From positions 1,224,001-1,288,000 of the forward strand of contig JAGPYM010000008.1 in the NCBI GenBank assembly GCA_020736575.1: a DNA stretch of 64,000 nucleotides, written 5' to 3'. This document shows positions 11,901-23,503 of the stretch, piece by piece. Origin of the DNA: Thelonectria olida. Its lineage: Eukaryota > Ascomycota > Sordariomycetes > Hypocreales > Nectriaceae. Below the pieces are notes generated by a model that made no database searches, was not told the origin of the DNA, and worked only from the letters and a program-made list of their open reading frames with translations. Both the position numbers and the translations under genes were made by a program. How positions within the stretch are numbered: the first letter of the stretch is position 1; every line of letters starts with the position of its first letter.

Positions 11901-13557
11901 GAGAAGGCTTCTGTGGGTGAAACCAAGAAGTGAAGTGACCCTCTCTAGCTCTGAGGGTCGACATGTTGGAGCACGGCGGGCGTGCATGCATGCAGATGGT
12001 CAATCGTTGTCTTGCCCTTGTATTCGTACCTGACAGGACGACCCCGCCGCGACGTCCAAGCCTGTGGCACTGAAGCTGTATTCGTCGGATCATTGCTCCA
12101 TTTCCCGGGGGCCTTGTTTACTGTCGTTGATGCCGTGGATGTTGACGTGCCGGAGAAGGGAAGGGGGCCAGTCAACATAATACGTTTGGAGTCGAATGCA
12201 GAGAGTGCGTTACGTGTACCCAAGGAAAGGCCCAGCGCCTCTTGGTGAACTATCCTCCGAGCCATGACGGCAGTGGCAGGGACAGAGTACCAAATAAAGA
12301 CATTGGGGTGGTCAATGCAGCTCCAACTTGTTATCATCCGTTCCTGGGCCTGGCTCCGGCCGGAGTGGCAGAGATTGTCTCGTCCAAGGGAAGCCTGAGG
12401 CGCTGAAAAGAAGTCTTGTTGCATGAGAGGCCGTGGAGCATTGCCCCCGAACGGCCCTCCGCCATCCACTTTGGCATGGTCAATATGGAGTCCTCCGAGA
12501 GTCCGTCCTCCTTTTCTGCTCCTACACACCCTCGTCGACGGTCCAATCCATCACCCTGGCCCCGTCCCATTGGACCTGTTCCCCCATGGCCCCCCTGGCC
12601 ACTGTCCACACCATCAAGTCAATGGTCTGTCTGGTCGATGTCGATGGATTGACGGATGAGTGGGCGGATGGATCCATGTAATGTACCTACGTACATAGGA
12701 GACGCGACCAGAATGGAAGACGACGGGAGATATCCACCGTGCAAAGGCACCTCATCATCTCTTTTCATTTCTCTCCCTTCTCTCCTCCGCTCTTCTCCTT
12801 TCCCTTCCTCTCCTGCTGTCGTCGGTCCTCTCGTCCCATCGTCCGTCTTTCTTCACTTCACGCCGCTCGTTTGCTCAGGCCATTAAAAAGACTCTCGTTG
12901 TGTCTTTCGAACGCCCATATTAACCAATCTTACACCAACATCCAGTTCGCCAAGACTGTTCTGTTGCGTCTCCCGTTTGACATCCAGAAACAACTCCAAC
13001 ACCAAGGAGAAAATCAAGGAAAAAAACCCTAAATAAAAGGTACGTACGAATACGTATGCAGCTGCTCGTGCTTCTGACTCCTCTCGCCAAGGCGTGTGTA
13101 CTGTGTTGCGTTGCCCCTGCTAGAGAGACACCTCTCCCCCGTCATTTTGTCTCGTCTTTTCTTTTATTGTTTTTTTCGCCTTGCTTCATCAACCTCGAAT
13201 TCCTCCTGCCCCCATCACTTCCGCGTGTCTTGCTTGGCCTTTTCACTCGTTGTATCCATCCAATCCAATCCCGAGTCCTTTCTTTCTTTCACTCTTGCAT
13301 CTTAAACCTACATCCTCATTCGTTCTTTCCTCCATCCTCCTCTCTTCCTGCCACGACCTAATTGGAATCCATCCTCTCTCCCTCCTCCCCTGCTCTTCCC
13401 ATCAACTCACCCTCGCGGTGCACAGGTTGGTAGGTCCTATCCTCAACGTTCCGTTCGCTCTCGCCCTCGCATCGCGACAGACGACACCCCTTTGAAGGGG
13501 CATCATCACGGCTGCATCCGCTCGAGCTCCCGTTTTCGATCCATCTTCCGCTCGTAC
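8940..13557. other. long gene-free interval and pyrimidine-rich leader upstream of ecm33
   Basis: About 4.6 kb between the glycosylase stop and the ecm33 uORF contains no frame with recognisable domains or a coherent exon series. From about 12,750 to 13,440 the plus strand is strikingly CT-rich, typical of the leader of a strongly expressed fungal gene. A perfect donor (AAAAG followed by GTACGT, intron base at 13040) suggests a spliced 5' UTR, with possible acceptors around 13,480, but this is inference. No transposon or tandem repeat is seen. Confidence 0.45.
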
Positions 13558-13683
13558 ATGATCATCTTTCCCAACCGTCCGAAGTTTTGGACGGATTGCA
13601 TACACTTAGGAGTTGCTCCCCAACTCGCAGAATCACACCACCATCTTGACCGAGAACAAACAACCTCCGCGACGACAAGCTAA
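13558..13683 (+). promoter_or_regulatory. possible upstream ORF of ecm33
   Basis: An ATG at 13558 opens a 41-codon frame that ends with TAA at 13681-13683, only 21 nt before the ecm33 ATG. If this part of the leader is retained in the mRNA, the uORF would be translated first and could damp or condition Ecm33 synthesis. It would be absent if a leader intron removes it. The peptide has no recognised homologue. Confidence 0.35.
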
Positions 13684-13704
13684 CAATCTGCTTTCAAGGC
13701 CACA

Positions 13705-15005
13705 ATGCATTCCGTTAAGCTCTTCGCTACCGCCGCCCTGGCACTCGGCGCATCCACTGTCTCCGGTATGATCCCAATATTCCCCGTTTTGCAGCTGGCG
13801 CATGCCTGCTAACGACCGAATTTATAGCTGCTTCCACCTGCACAAAGGATGTCAAGATTACCGAGCCTACCCAGACCGTCAACTGTGACGTTGTCGACGC
13901 CGATATTACTATCTCGTCCTCCATCTCTGGTGATGTGACGATTAATGGACCTAAGCAGATCAAGGGTGACTTCATTGCCAACAATGCCTCGTCGCTTATT
14001 TCGCTCACTTCCACCACCATCAATTCGATCACGGGAACCTTCCAGCTCCAGAATCTCGAGAAGCTGAGCACCCTCGAATTCTCGTCCCTCAAGAGCGTCG
14101 GCGAGATCACCTTAGTCAAGCTCCCTCAGCTCAGCAGCCTCAACTTCGGTACTGAGGGCGTTACTAAGATCAACAGCATTCAGATTACCGATACCTTCAT
14201 CAGCGATCTTAGTGGACTCAGCGTTGCTACTGTTGAGAACTTCCAGATCGACAACAACAAGCAAATTACCAAGTTCGAGTCTGACCTTGTCAACATTACC
14301 GGTACCCTGATCATCAACAACAACGGAAACGATTTCCAGATCAGCATGAAGGAGCTTGAGCTCGCTGGAGAGTTCCAGATCTCCAACATCAAGAGTTTCT
14401 CCGCCCCCCTGCTTGCCAAGCTCACCAAGTCTCTGAAGTTCGACAAGAACGATGAGTTGACCAGCTTTGCCGCTCCCAACTTGACCTCGATTGCTGATGA
14501 TGTTTCCTTCATCAACAACAAAAAGCTCACCAACATCTCTATGCCCGCTCTCACTACTATTGATGGTGGTTTCACTATCCAGAACAACACCGCTATGAAG
14601 GCCATTTCTGGCTTTGATGAGCTCAAGAACGTCACCGGCGCTATTATTCTCCGTGGCAACTTCTCCAAGTAAGTTCGACTCTGCACATGCCAAAATCTCT
14701 TGTTCTAATACCATCATAGGGTTACTCTCCCCTCTCTTGAGTCCGTCGCGGGAACTGTTACTGTCACCTCCACCACCGATATCTCGTCTTTCTGCGACTT
14801 CTTCAAGGATCTCAAGGACGACGGCAAGATTGAGGGCGAGGAGACCTGCACCTGGAACAACAAGGAGGCCAACGAGGATAACGGTAATGGCGGCGATTCC
14901 AGCAGCGACAGCAGCGACGACAATGAGGATGCCGCCGGCATGACCAGTGTCAGCTTCGCCGTGCTCGGTCTGACTGCCATTGCCGCTATGTTCCAGTTGT
15001 TGTAA
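13705..15005 (+). CDS. ecm33: GPI-anchored cell-wall protein Ecm33 (SPS2 family)
   Basis: Ecm33 is a GPI-anchored plasma-membrane and wall glycoprotein needed for wall integrity and morphogenesis; its biochemical role is not settled. The spliced model has three exons and 395 aa, with introns 13766-13827 and 14669-14719. A signal peptide (MHSVKLFATAALALGASTVS-A) is followed by CTKDVKITEPTQTVNCD and then the leucine-rich, receptor-L-like repeats characteristic of the family (for example FQLQNLEKLSTLEFSSLKSV and FTIQNNTAMKAISGF). After a conserved CDFFKDLKDDGKI..GEETC segment comes a Ser/Asp-rich stalk. A C-terminal hydrophobic tail (SFAVLGLTAIAAMFQLL) fits a GPI signal. Several N-x-S/T sites are present. 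It converges on SPF45. Confidence 0.95.
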
Positions 15006-15684
15006 AACAATCGTTGACGAGGCAAAATGATTTGGATGGGCGTCTTTCGTTTTCTCGCCATGTTCCCTGTTTTTTTATCCAACATGTTGTGTTTTCAGGC
15101 TTCGTGAGGCACGCTCGCCTTCCACGGAGGTAAATGTGGTCGTCGGGATAACTCTAGAACTTAATAATCGACTGAATTTCCATTGATATACGAAAATACG
15201 ACGTGATGGTTGGTTATATTGTGTCTCGACGTTGATTCGGTGAAGCCATGATTGGTATGTCAGGGCAGACATTATGCACTTGAATCCCTGAGTGACTATT
15301 AATATGGTGACTAGGTGTTTATTACATGCGCTGACGGAGGTGTTACTATCGACAGGTATAGCAGCCATGGTATCATCTGCGTTATCCAATGGAGTGGTAA
15401 ACTTAGCATGAAACCTGTCAGATATAAGAGAACCTGCGGAAACGGGTTTTGCAAATGTCTCAGCTGTTGGCTGTCACATGGACCTTGAGCATTCCTAAAG
15501 TAATGAAGCAATCTGATCTCAACTCGGGTGGTGATTCACGGGGCATCTTGTTTATTCGTGCATCCTGGCATGCATCCGTAGCAAGAGTGCTGGTCTAGGG
15601 TACGCCGAGCTGCGCAAATGTTCCTCGCATCGATCATCCAAATAAGATATGCAGGTCCAATTCAGCGAACAATGTGGGCTTCTT
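15006..15684. other. convergent 3' region between ecm33 and spf45
   Basis: About 680 bp holding the 3' UTRs of two genes transcribed towards each other. No coding frame or repeat is supported. Confidence 0.5.
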
Positions 15685-17297
15685 TCAGCAGTAACGCCCC
15701 TTTTCGAATTTCTCGCTGTCAAAGAACTTGGGCATAATAGTATTTCCGTTGAACACTCTCCCGTCAAGCTCATTTACGGCCTAAAATGGGTGAGCTTGTC
15801 TGTACTCGAGGTCACTCAAACGGCTAAAATAGACTTACCCTGAGCGCGGAGACTTGGTTTGTAAACTTGATAAACACTTGGCGACTGTCCTGCTCAATGT
15901 AGAGCCTTTCTACACGACCGTACTGTAACCCGGTTAGATTCCGTCTCGGATAGTTGTTTGTAGAGGTCGGAGTCCATACCTTCTCGCCACATTCCTCCCC
16001 AATCTCTTGTCCCAGTCCATCGGCAATCTCAGCCTGGAGATCGGGCATGTTCTCCAGCATATTTTGCAACACGATGACATCGCTCATGATGCCGAACTTA
16101 CCTATGCTCTCCTCCTTTCGCTCCCCGCCGATAATCTTACCCTTGCCGCCGGGTTCAGCCCAGCCTCCACCATCGGCATCGGCCTTTTTGCGTCGCTTAT
16201 CAACCTGAACTTGTAATGGATTGATGATTCCCGTCTCATCAGCACCAAGACCAGACCCTTTCGTCCAACCGTACTTGTTCATGAGGCGATGGGCGAACCC
16301 TGCCTGGCCAGGCCGCGTCGATCTGGCCTCAGCATCAGGATTAGATGTAGAGCCCCCAAGGACAGGTGGTGGAGAGTATCCTTCGTCGTAATCATTGTCT
16401 TTTGATTCTTCAGGTTGAGCATAACGAGTAGGCGCACGAGATATTGTGGCTGAGTTGAAAGGTGATTTTTCGAGGGGAGGAGGACCAGGTAGTGGCGGCG
16501 GCGGCGGCGGCGGCGATGGTTGGTCTTGGGACATTGCTAGTCGACGGGTGAAGGCATCCTCGCCAGTCTGATCCTCGGGCACAGAAGCTGGGGGTGATCG
16601 TGGGGGTGGAGGAACATTCGAGTATGAAGGCGGCGGAGCAAACTGGTCTGTAATCGGATGTGAATACGAGTTTCGAGCTGCAAGTAAATGGCGACTTACT
16701 TGACGGCATATGTCGTGCATCCTCCTCATCCTCGTCCGAGAGGTCGCTCTCGTCCCGCTTTCTCCTGTGCCGGTACAGTAATGCCTTCCATTCCCTCACT
16801 TCATCAATCTTTTCGTCACTACGTAGATACTCTTCTACATTAGTAGGTCGTGCTGGGTCATATAGCTCATCCCAGTCTGTCTCCATCTGCATTTGTTGCT
16901 TCTTCTTTTTGTTTTTACGCCCACCGCGCTGCCGTTTCTCCACGGTGCCATAACGCCACGCATCGTCTTCCGTTACCGTCCAGTCGGCGAGAGTGCTTTT
17001 GGGTTGCGCAGGAACTGGCGCTGCTGCCGCAGGTGGTGCCGCAGGCGTGGGCTTTGGTGCAGCGGGTTTAGGGAACGACGGCTTCGGCTTGGCCTGCTTG
17101 ACTGGAGGTCGGCGAATGGGTTGGAAGCGGAGAGCAGGATCAATGTGCTTCTTGGCAGGATATTCGGACGAGTTGCCATCTGCCTGGTTGTATAATACAG
17201 GGGCGGAGGAAATGGTGGCTGAGGGTTTCGAGGCGTCGTTAGGATCATGGAGGTTTTCGTAAAGGGATAGTCCACGGGGAGGCGGAGGAGTTGTCAT
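15685..17297 (-). CDS. spf45: splicing factor SPF45 (RBM17) homologue, G-patch plus UHM
   Basis: SPF45 is a U2-associated factor acting in 3' splice-site selection and early spliceosome assembly in the nucleus. The model has four exons and 481 aa, with introns 16648-16699, 15923-15979 and 15781-15838. The N-terminal ~300 residues are Pro/Ala/Lys-rich, with WxxxYDPxRPTNVEEY (DWDELYDPARPTNVEEY) and a poly-Pro stretch. A G-patch (about residues 315-360) begins AGFAHRLMNKYGWTKGSGLG. The C-terminal RRM-like U2AF-homology motif runs from YGRVERLYIEQ to the stop and carries RVF (the Arg-x-Phe motif used by UHMs to bind ULM tryptophans). The second intron is 57 nt and stop-free, so retention would insert 19 residues between G-patch and UHM. 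It is divergently arranged with dbp5. Confidence 0.9.
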
Positions 17298-17896
17298 TGT
17301 GAATTGAGGTAATGGACCTCTACTGTCTGGAAATGGGATCTGATTTGCGTGTCATTGGAAGGGACTGGGTGATGAAATGTGGATTAGAGAGCTGTTGCAG
17401 GTGAGGAACCTTTCAACTTCGACGGGAGCTCATTCAATGAGTGTATGAAGCAGTAATTCGAGGCACCAAAGGCAGGTGCTCCTGAGGACGGAATGCGCCG
17501 GATAAACAGCGGAGCAGGCTGCTATCCTTGCAGACGCGATGCGGGAAGCCGCCAAGCTGCCTGCCAACTGCAACCAAGTTGCCCCTGCCCCTCCAACGAA
17601 CCCCGCCAAAACTCCAGGGCAACAAAGCTTTCCGAATCGCGGTGACTGGTTTGCGCCTAACTGAACATTCGACCTTTCATTTTCCCAAGATCATTGTCAT
17701 TTCTCGCAATCAAAGCGGACGATTTTCACTCCTAAGGACCAATCACCTCCCTCTGACCGACAAGCACCTCAGGACCGGCACTAGTCGCAAGTGCCTTGGG
17801 CTCCGAGTCTGATTATTTACTGGGGAGAAATCGTTTCCCTCCCTCATCCTCAACTTTCCTGCCTCGCCTTCCACCTCGCCCACCTATTCGATCAAG
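17298..17896. promoter_or_regulatory. shared 600-bp divergent promoter of spf45 and dbp5
   Basis: The start codons of the two divergent genes are 599 bp apart with no other gene between them, so both core promoters must lie here. Pyrimidine tracts precede the dbp5 start. No clear TATA box is seen on either side. Confidence 0.6.
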
Positions 17897-19506
17897 ATGT
17901 CCGACCTCGCGAGCCGAATCACAGACCCAAAGGAGGGAGCTACCGATGCTCCCGTCGACACAACCCCCGCCGACACTGTTACCGCAGCCCAGGTGGATGG
18001 CGCTGTTGAGGAACTGGGCGGTTCTGGCCTCCAGGAGCCCGAGTGGGATGTTGAAGTTTCGCTGAGCGATCTTCAAAACAATGAAGCCACTCCCTTCCAC
18101 TCCGCCACCACCTGGCAGGATCTCGGCCTGTATGTGGTACGATTTCAAACATCGAGGTCCTGGTAACTAACTTCTCTTTACAGCCCCGAATCTATTCTCA
18201 AGGGTCTCTTGGCTCTCAACTTCTTAAAGCCATCCAAGGTTCAGGGCAAGTCCTTGCCACTGATGCTGAGTGACCCTCCACGAAACATGCTGGCTCAGTC
18301 TCAGTCTGGTACTGGGAAGACTGCCGCCTTCGTCACTGCCATCTTGGCCAGAGTCGACTTCTCCCAGTCGGGGCAGCCTCAGGCTCTGGCTTTGGCGCCT
18401 AGTCGTGAGCTTGCTCGTCAGATTGAAGGTGTTGTCAACGCTATTGGCCGATTCATCGAAGACCTGAAGGTGGCTGCCGCTATTCCTGGTGCTTTGCCTC
18501 GAGGTGAACCAGTCCGATCTGCAGTCATCGTTGGAACCCCAGGTACCGTCATGGACATCATTCGTCGCAAACAACTCGATGTTTCCCAGTTGAAGCTTCT
18601 GGTTCTCGATGAAGCCGATAACATGCTGGACCAGCAGGGCCTCGGAGATCAGTGCATGCGAGTCAAGAGGTAAAGTCCTGAATACGCCGGTGTCATTGAG
18701 TCTCAATTTAACATGCTGTCTAGTCTCCTGCCTCGCTCCATTCAGGTCCTCCTCTTTTCCGCCACTTTCCCTGAGAAGGTCATGCACTACGCTACCAAGT
18801 TTGCGCCTAATGCGCACAGTCTTAAGCTACAGCGCAGCGAACTTACTGTCAAGGGAATTTCTCAGATGTTCGTTGACTGCCCCGAGGACAGCGCCAGATA
18901 TGACATTCTCTGCAAACTCTATGGTCTCATGACAATTGGCCAGTCCGTTATTTTTGTCAAGGTGAGAATGACTGCGCGGACCCTACCATACTGCGACTGA
19001 CAACGCAACAGACTCGTGAGAGTGCGACTGAGATTCAGCGACGCATGACCGCAGATGGCCACAAGGTCTCTGCGCTCCACGCTGCCTTTGATGGTAACGA
19101 GCGAGATGAGTTGTTGAACAAGTTCCGACAGGGAGAGAACAAGGTTCTCATCACCACCAATGTCTTGGCCCGTGGTATCGATGTTTCCAGCGTTTCCATG
19201 GTTATCAACTACGACATTCCCATGAAGGGACGTGGCGATGCTGAGCCTGATGCCGAGACTTACCTCCATCGTATCGGCCGAACTGGTCGTTTCGGCCGTG
19301 TGGGTGTCAGTATCAGCTTTGTCTACGATAAGAAGAGTTTTGATGCCGTAAACTCCATTGCCTCGACGTTTGGTATTGATTTGGTTCGACTGGATACCGA
19401 TGACTGGGATGAGGCCGAGGAGCGTGTTAAGGAGGTTATCAAGAAGAACAGAGCGCAAGCTGCTTATGCACCAAGTGCCACAGACCCCCGAAAGGCAGCC
19501 GAATAG
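17897..19506 (+). CDS. dbp5: DEAD-box ATP-dependent RNA helicase Dbp5
   Basis: Dbp5 remodels mRNPs on the cytoplasmic face of the nuclear pore, activated by Gle1-IP6 and recycled through Nup159, and also acts in translation termination. Four exons give 483 aa, with introns 18130-18183, 18670-18723 and 18962-19011. Motifs in order are: an acidic N-terminal extension, the P-loop [10 protein letters not shown] (about 115-124), motif Ia [21 protein letters not shown] at 220-223, SAT in LFSATFPEK, then RecA2 motifs [10 protein letters not shown] and [10 protein letters not shown]. The insertion [22 protein letters not shown] is a Dbp5 hallmark that separates it from eIF4A. Length and motif spacing are complete. 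Assignment is secure. Confidence 0.96.
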
Positions 19507-22500
19507 GGATGGCATGCGTTTGGGAAAAATGTGAATGGCATGGCACTTCCTAACCCATTCAAGATCTGAAGGAATGGACGGAATTTTAATCGCAATTGGA
19601 GCGGAGGACAAGGGTTCAAAAGTTACTACTTGAGGCTGTAGATTCACGAGAGATGAGATACCACTATCAAGAACCCGGAAAGTCGTCTTTGACTGATCAC
19701 AAGCATTTGGATGTCTCGCAGCGATATGTGTTATTGCCAAACATGGGGAGGAGATTTACCTGGGTCATCGGGCGCCTATCTGCAAGCACTTGCATGTTGT
19801 CTGCAGGCCGAGTCGCCTGATAGACATTGCATTACCAACGATGCTGCCACTCAGCTCCTTGAGCGGTTCCCCTGTTTTTCTATTGGGGTTTGAGGGTGCC
19901 TAGTCCATGGGGAAAGCCGGGAGAACAGTTCACCATACATTACCCATCAGGAGAAGCCCGAGGGATTGGACCACGATGACATCGACAGCGCCTGTAGGAA
20001 AGACTTGCATCGGTTGACAAGGAAGACCCAGGCTCTTCGTGCCTTAGTTTCCATGGAGTACATGAGAGAAGCAGCTAATAACGGCTCATGCTCTCTTCCG
20101 AGTGACCATCTGTGGGATGCGGAATGCTTTGCTTTGTGGAGCTCCGGCATCGTCCTGAGAGTGAAATTGTAGGGGCATCCCACAGTGACGGGACTGTTTA
20201 TTCGTCATCCAAGCAGGCCAATGCTTCTCAAATGCGTGTATGATTTCGTCTTGGACCGTGTATTCGTAGTTACAGTGATGAAGGGGACAGATGATAACGA
20301 AGTCTTGGGTCTGCTTGGTTCAGAGCTTCTCCAGCTTCATGCGCTAGACTATGGGTTTTTACTCGGACTGGGGATGCTGATTGGAAGGGACATGCCGGTT
20401 CCAGATTCGCCTTGCTGTTTGCACATTGCACTTTACGAAGGCACGACACTTGTTGGCACGTTGCATTTTCTTTTCTTTTCTTCTTTTCTGGCGCCCCAGA
20501 CACGTGCAGGAAGCCGTTGACTGCACTTCGCGGTAGGCATAGATAGGCTGTGTGGCTGGGCTCTCGCCAACGTTGGCATCATCCACTCAAGCTTCACCGC
20601 CGACTCGGCATTTGTTGAGGAAACGAGAATTGAACAGGAGCCCGGAATTTGTGACACGAAACACAAGGGAAACGAAGAATGACGAAATTTCGTTGATGCA
20701 GTGGAGGGTCGGTGATGGCCGATACCCGATGCCCGATAACTACCTTACAGAACAGAGAGAGACACAGGCACAGAGAAGAGTGCGACGTCGAGTGCAGCCC
20801 ACTGCCACGATCAACGTCCAAGACTCAAAAGGACAAGTCACAGGGATCCCGACCCGGGAATCCGCTGCAGTGGACCGCCGCCGTCTGAAGTCGAGCAAGG
20901 CCGAACGAGTTAGTTCAGCTACGACGCGGGATCTTCCCCGCTAACAAACGGAACAAATCAAAGGCATTGATCAGTCATTTTCTAAAACAAAGCGAGGACC
21001 TGGTTGCCTGGATTCTCGAAACATGGAAGGGCTGGTTAATTGCCTTAGCTGGCTGGTTGGTAGGTCTGGTCCCAACCTGGACCACCCTCATGTCATGACG
21101 GCCCAAAAGCTGACGGGTCAATGTCAATGCCCGCGTCCCGACATGTGTTTATGCCAGCAACATCACCACGGCGGCCGGTTATCTCAATCACAATCGGGCC
21201 CCAAGAAGGGCGGCCCCGCGGGTAGATGAGACTTGATAATGACAAAACATGACTCCACAGAGGGGGGTACAAGTTTCTCCCACTCTATCGATGGGCGGCG
21301 GCCCAATGCCTGCTGGGTGTGTTCGAAGATGCATGATGGAGCTGGTCCGGCAGGCGGACGGCCCTTCAGAGGCTCGCCACGTTGCACATCTGGGGAAAAA
21401 CAAAACCACTCAGTTGCAGCCAGCTAGACTCGGAAGGGATCCATCCATAGCGGGCGGGCGGGGGGGGCAGCACTGCAGGAGGAAGGGGAGGATCTGTGTC
21501 TCTGTTTGGACTCTGATGGAATCATGAGAGCGGTGGGAGGAGGTGGTCGGTTCAAGTTGTCTGTCGTCAGGTTGATAGGGAAGGGAGGTACCTGGGTAGA
21601 TATTGCGTGGGGGACGACAGAGGCTCCAGCGAGCATTGGCACCCGATTTAGGGACTGAGCCGTGGAGATGCTGACTTATTCGTATCGATTGCCAACAGAG
21701 CATTCCATTGATGCTACGTAATTTTCGCTATCATGACCATTCGTCTCTATGAGGCCCGACGAGTCTTTGGAGGAGAAGGGCTACGGGTAATTGTGAGGCT
21801 TACTACAACGGCACAGCTTCGACTGGTCACTAAGCATCCATTCCAGTTGTTCAGCTGAGGAGAAACCTGGACCTGACAACACACACCCTACACCGGCCAA
21901 ATCCATCGATATACGAATAGCAGCAGCAGCAGCAGCACAATGGCCGCCCAATGCTTTCGTAAGGCTTTCCGTCCGGCACGTCAATACGGCCGTTGTGTCA
22001 TGTACCGCCCGCCTTGACTCGGGGGGACTCGATCCACGCAGCAGCCCCCGTGTCCCCGTGTGATAGATGCTGCTTGCTGTTGGGTTGGGCGTCAATGTGT
22101 CGTCGGCCCGCCTCATCCTCGATGCTGCGCTACTACCTATCTGTAGTTACGTCTTGGTCGACTCGTTGATTGATGACTGATGAGTCCCCATTCCCACCGA
22201 TCCATTCTCATCACGGCAGACGGCTGCCCAATTGCCCCAGCGACGTGGCGCCAATGCTGCAGCGCTCCAGCGTGGAGCCAATTGCGCATGGGCACGATAT
22301 TCGTAGGTAAGGTAGCGAGCAGGGGCAGGACGGTTTCTCATTAGCTTGCTCGGGCCTGCATGCTTCTAGGGACACGCAAAATCGAAGTCGTTTTTCTGAT
22401 GCCCGTCTCAACCTGAGAAAGCACCTGCTGCGAATGACTTCCCCCGGCCTCCCACCCGTTCGCCCGTTATGATCCGAGCCCTGCATCTCACTCACACACA

Positions 22501-22889
22501 TCGCAACACATCATTCTTTCCAGTTTTTGCCGCTGCTGCGCTGTCGGACCGCGTGACACCCCCATATTGAATCCATCCACCTACCTACCTTGCTGTACGA
22601 AGACCCAGGTACCGTCGTCCCCTCCACTCCCTACCTTGCGCCAACTACAGCACCTACTTTACCTAACGACCTTGCGGTAACCAACCAACTAATCGCCCTC
22701 CTTGCGTCGTGACAGCATCCAGGGCCCGAGAGATCTGACCTCCTTCCTCTAGGCGGAGCCCTACTGCACCTACCCGATCGTCTGACTGGCGCATCTGCAG
22801 ACTGCAGGGAAGCAGACAGATAATACTCTCGCTCCCCAGATTTTTCTCTCTTTCGAGACTCCGAATACTTCATTTTTTGTTTTTTAGTC
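19507..22889. other. 3.4-kb gene-free interval upstream of the giant repeat gene
   Basis: No frame here shows a domain or exon structure. A CAG trinucleotide run (about 21,919-21,937) and short CT/ACCT-rich strings near 22,580-22,600 are the only simple repeats noticed. The right half is presumably the promoter and leader of the giant gene that starts at 22916. A pyrimidine-rich T tract ending in TTTTTTAG at about 22,880-22,886 resembles a splice acceptor, so the leader may contain an intron. Confidence 0.45.
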
Positions 22890-22919
22890 ATGTCACAAAA
22901 CGGTGACCGCAAAGTATGA
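22890..22919 (+). promoter_or_regulatory. nine-codon upstream ORF overlapping the giant-gene start
   Basis: ATG at 22890 encodes MSQNGDRKV and stops with TGA at 22917-22919. This stop overlaps the ATG of the main frame at 22916-22918 in the sequence GTATGA. Scanning ribosomes would meet the upstream ATG first, so main-frame translation would need leaky scanning or reinitiation. An alternative is that GTATGA is a splice donor and the upstream ATG is the true start, but I found no convincing acceptor to support that. Confidence 0.5.
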
Positions 22920-23472
22920 CACCCCATCCGCGGACATACCAGGAAGCCTATCCAGGCTATCCGGGTTATGCAGGCTATCCCCCGGCCGAAAACTACCAGT
23001 ACACTCGGAACGTCGACTTGAGCCGCGTACAAGTCTCCAGCTTTTCTCATGTTAATTATTGGCAGCCCGGCCCCGATTCAGATGTAGAAGACGATCCAGC
23101 CGCCGCAGGACAAGGTGAGTTGCAACGCCAGCCTCCTCTCAGTCAGTTGCGCGAAAACTAATACGCAAACCAGATGCATGGGGCTACACCAGGAACGTGC
23201 TTCCAGCGGCACCAGATGCGCCGGCGCCTGGTGGAATGAGCAGGAAGGACAAAAAGAAAGCCAAGAAGAAGGGCAAGAAGAGCAAAAGGGGAGAATCAGC
23301 ACTACTACAAGCATTGCCACCACCTCCTCCCATCATTCCAACTGCACCATCACCACCTCCACCACCTGCACCCTCACCGCCTCCTGAGGAAGAGAAGATA
23401 GAAGACAAGGAGGTACAGCCACAAGAGGAAGCGTCGAACCCGGTAGATCCGGAGCCGGAGCCGGAGCCGGAG

Positions 23473-23503
<31 letters not shown>

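Noticed and set aside
11945..12529. 194-codon minus-strand frame
   Set aside because: Composition is random-like, with no exon partners or recognisable motifs.
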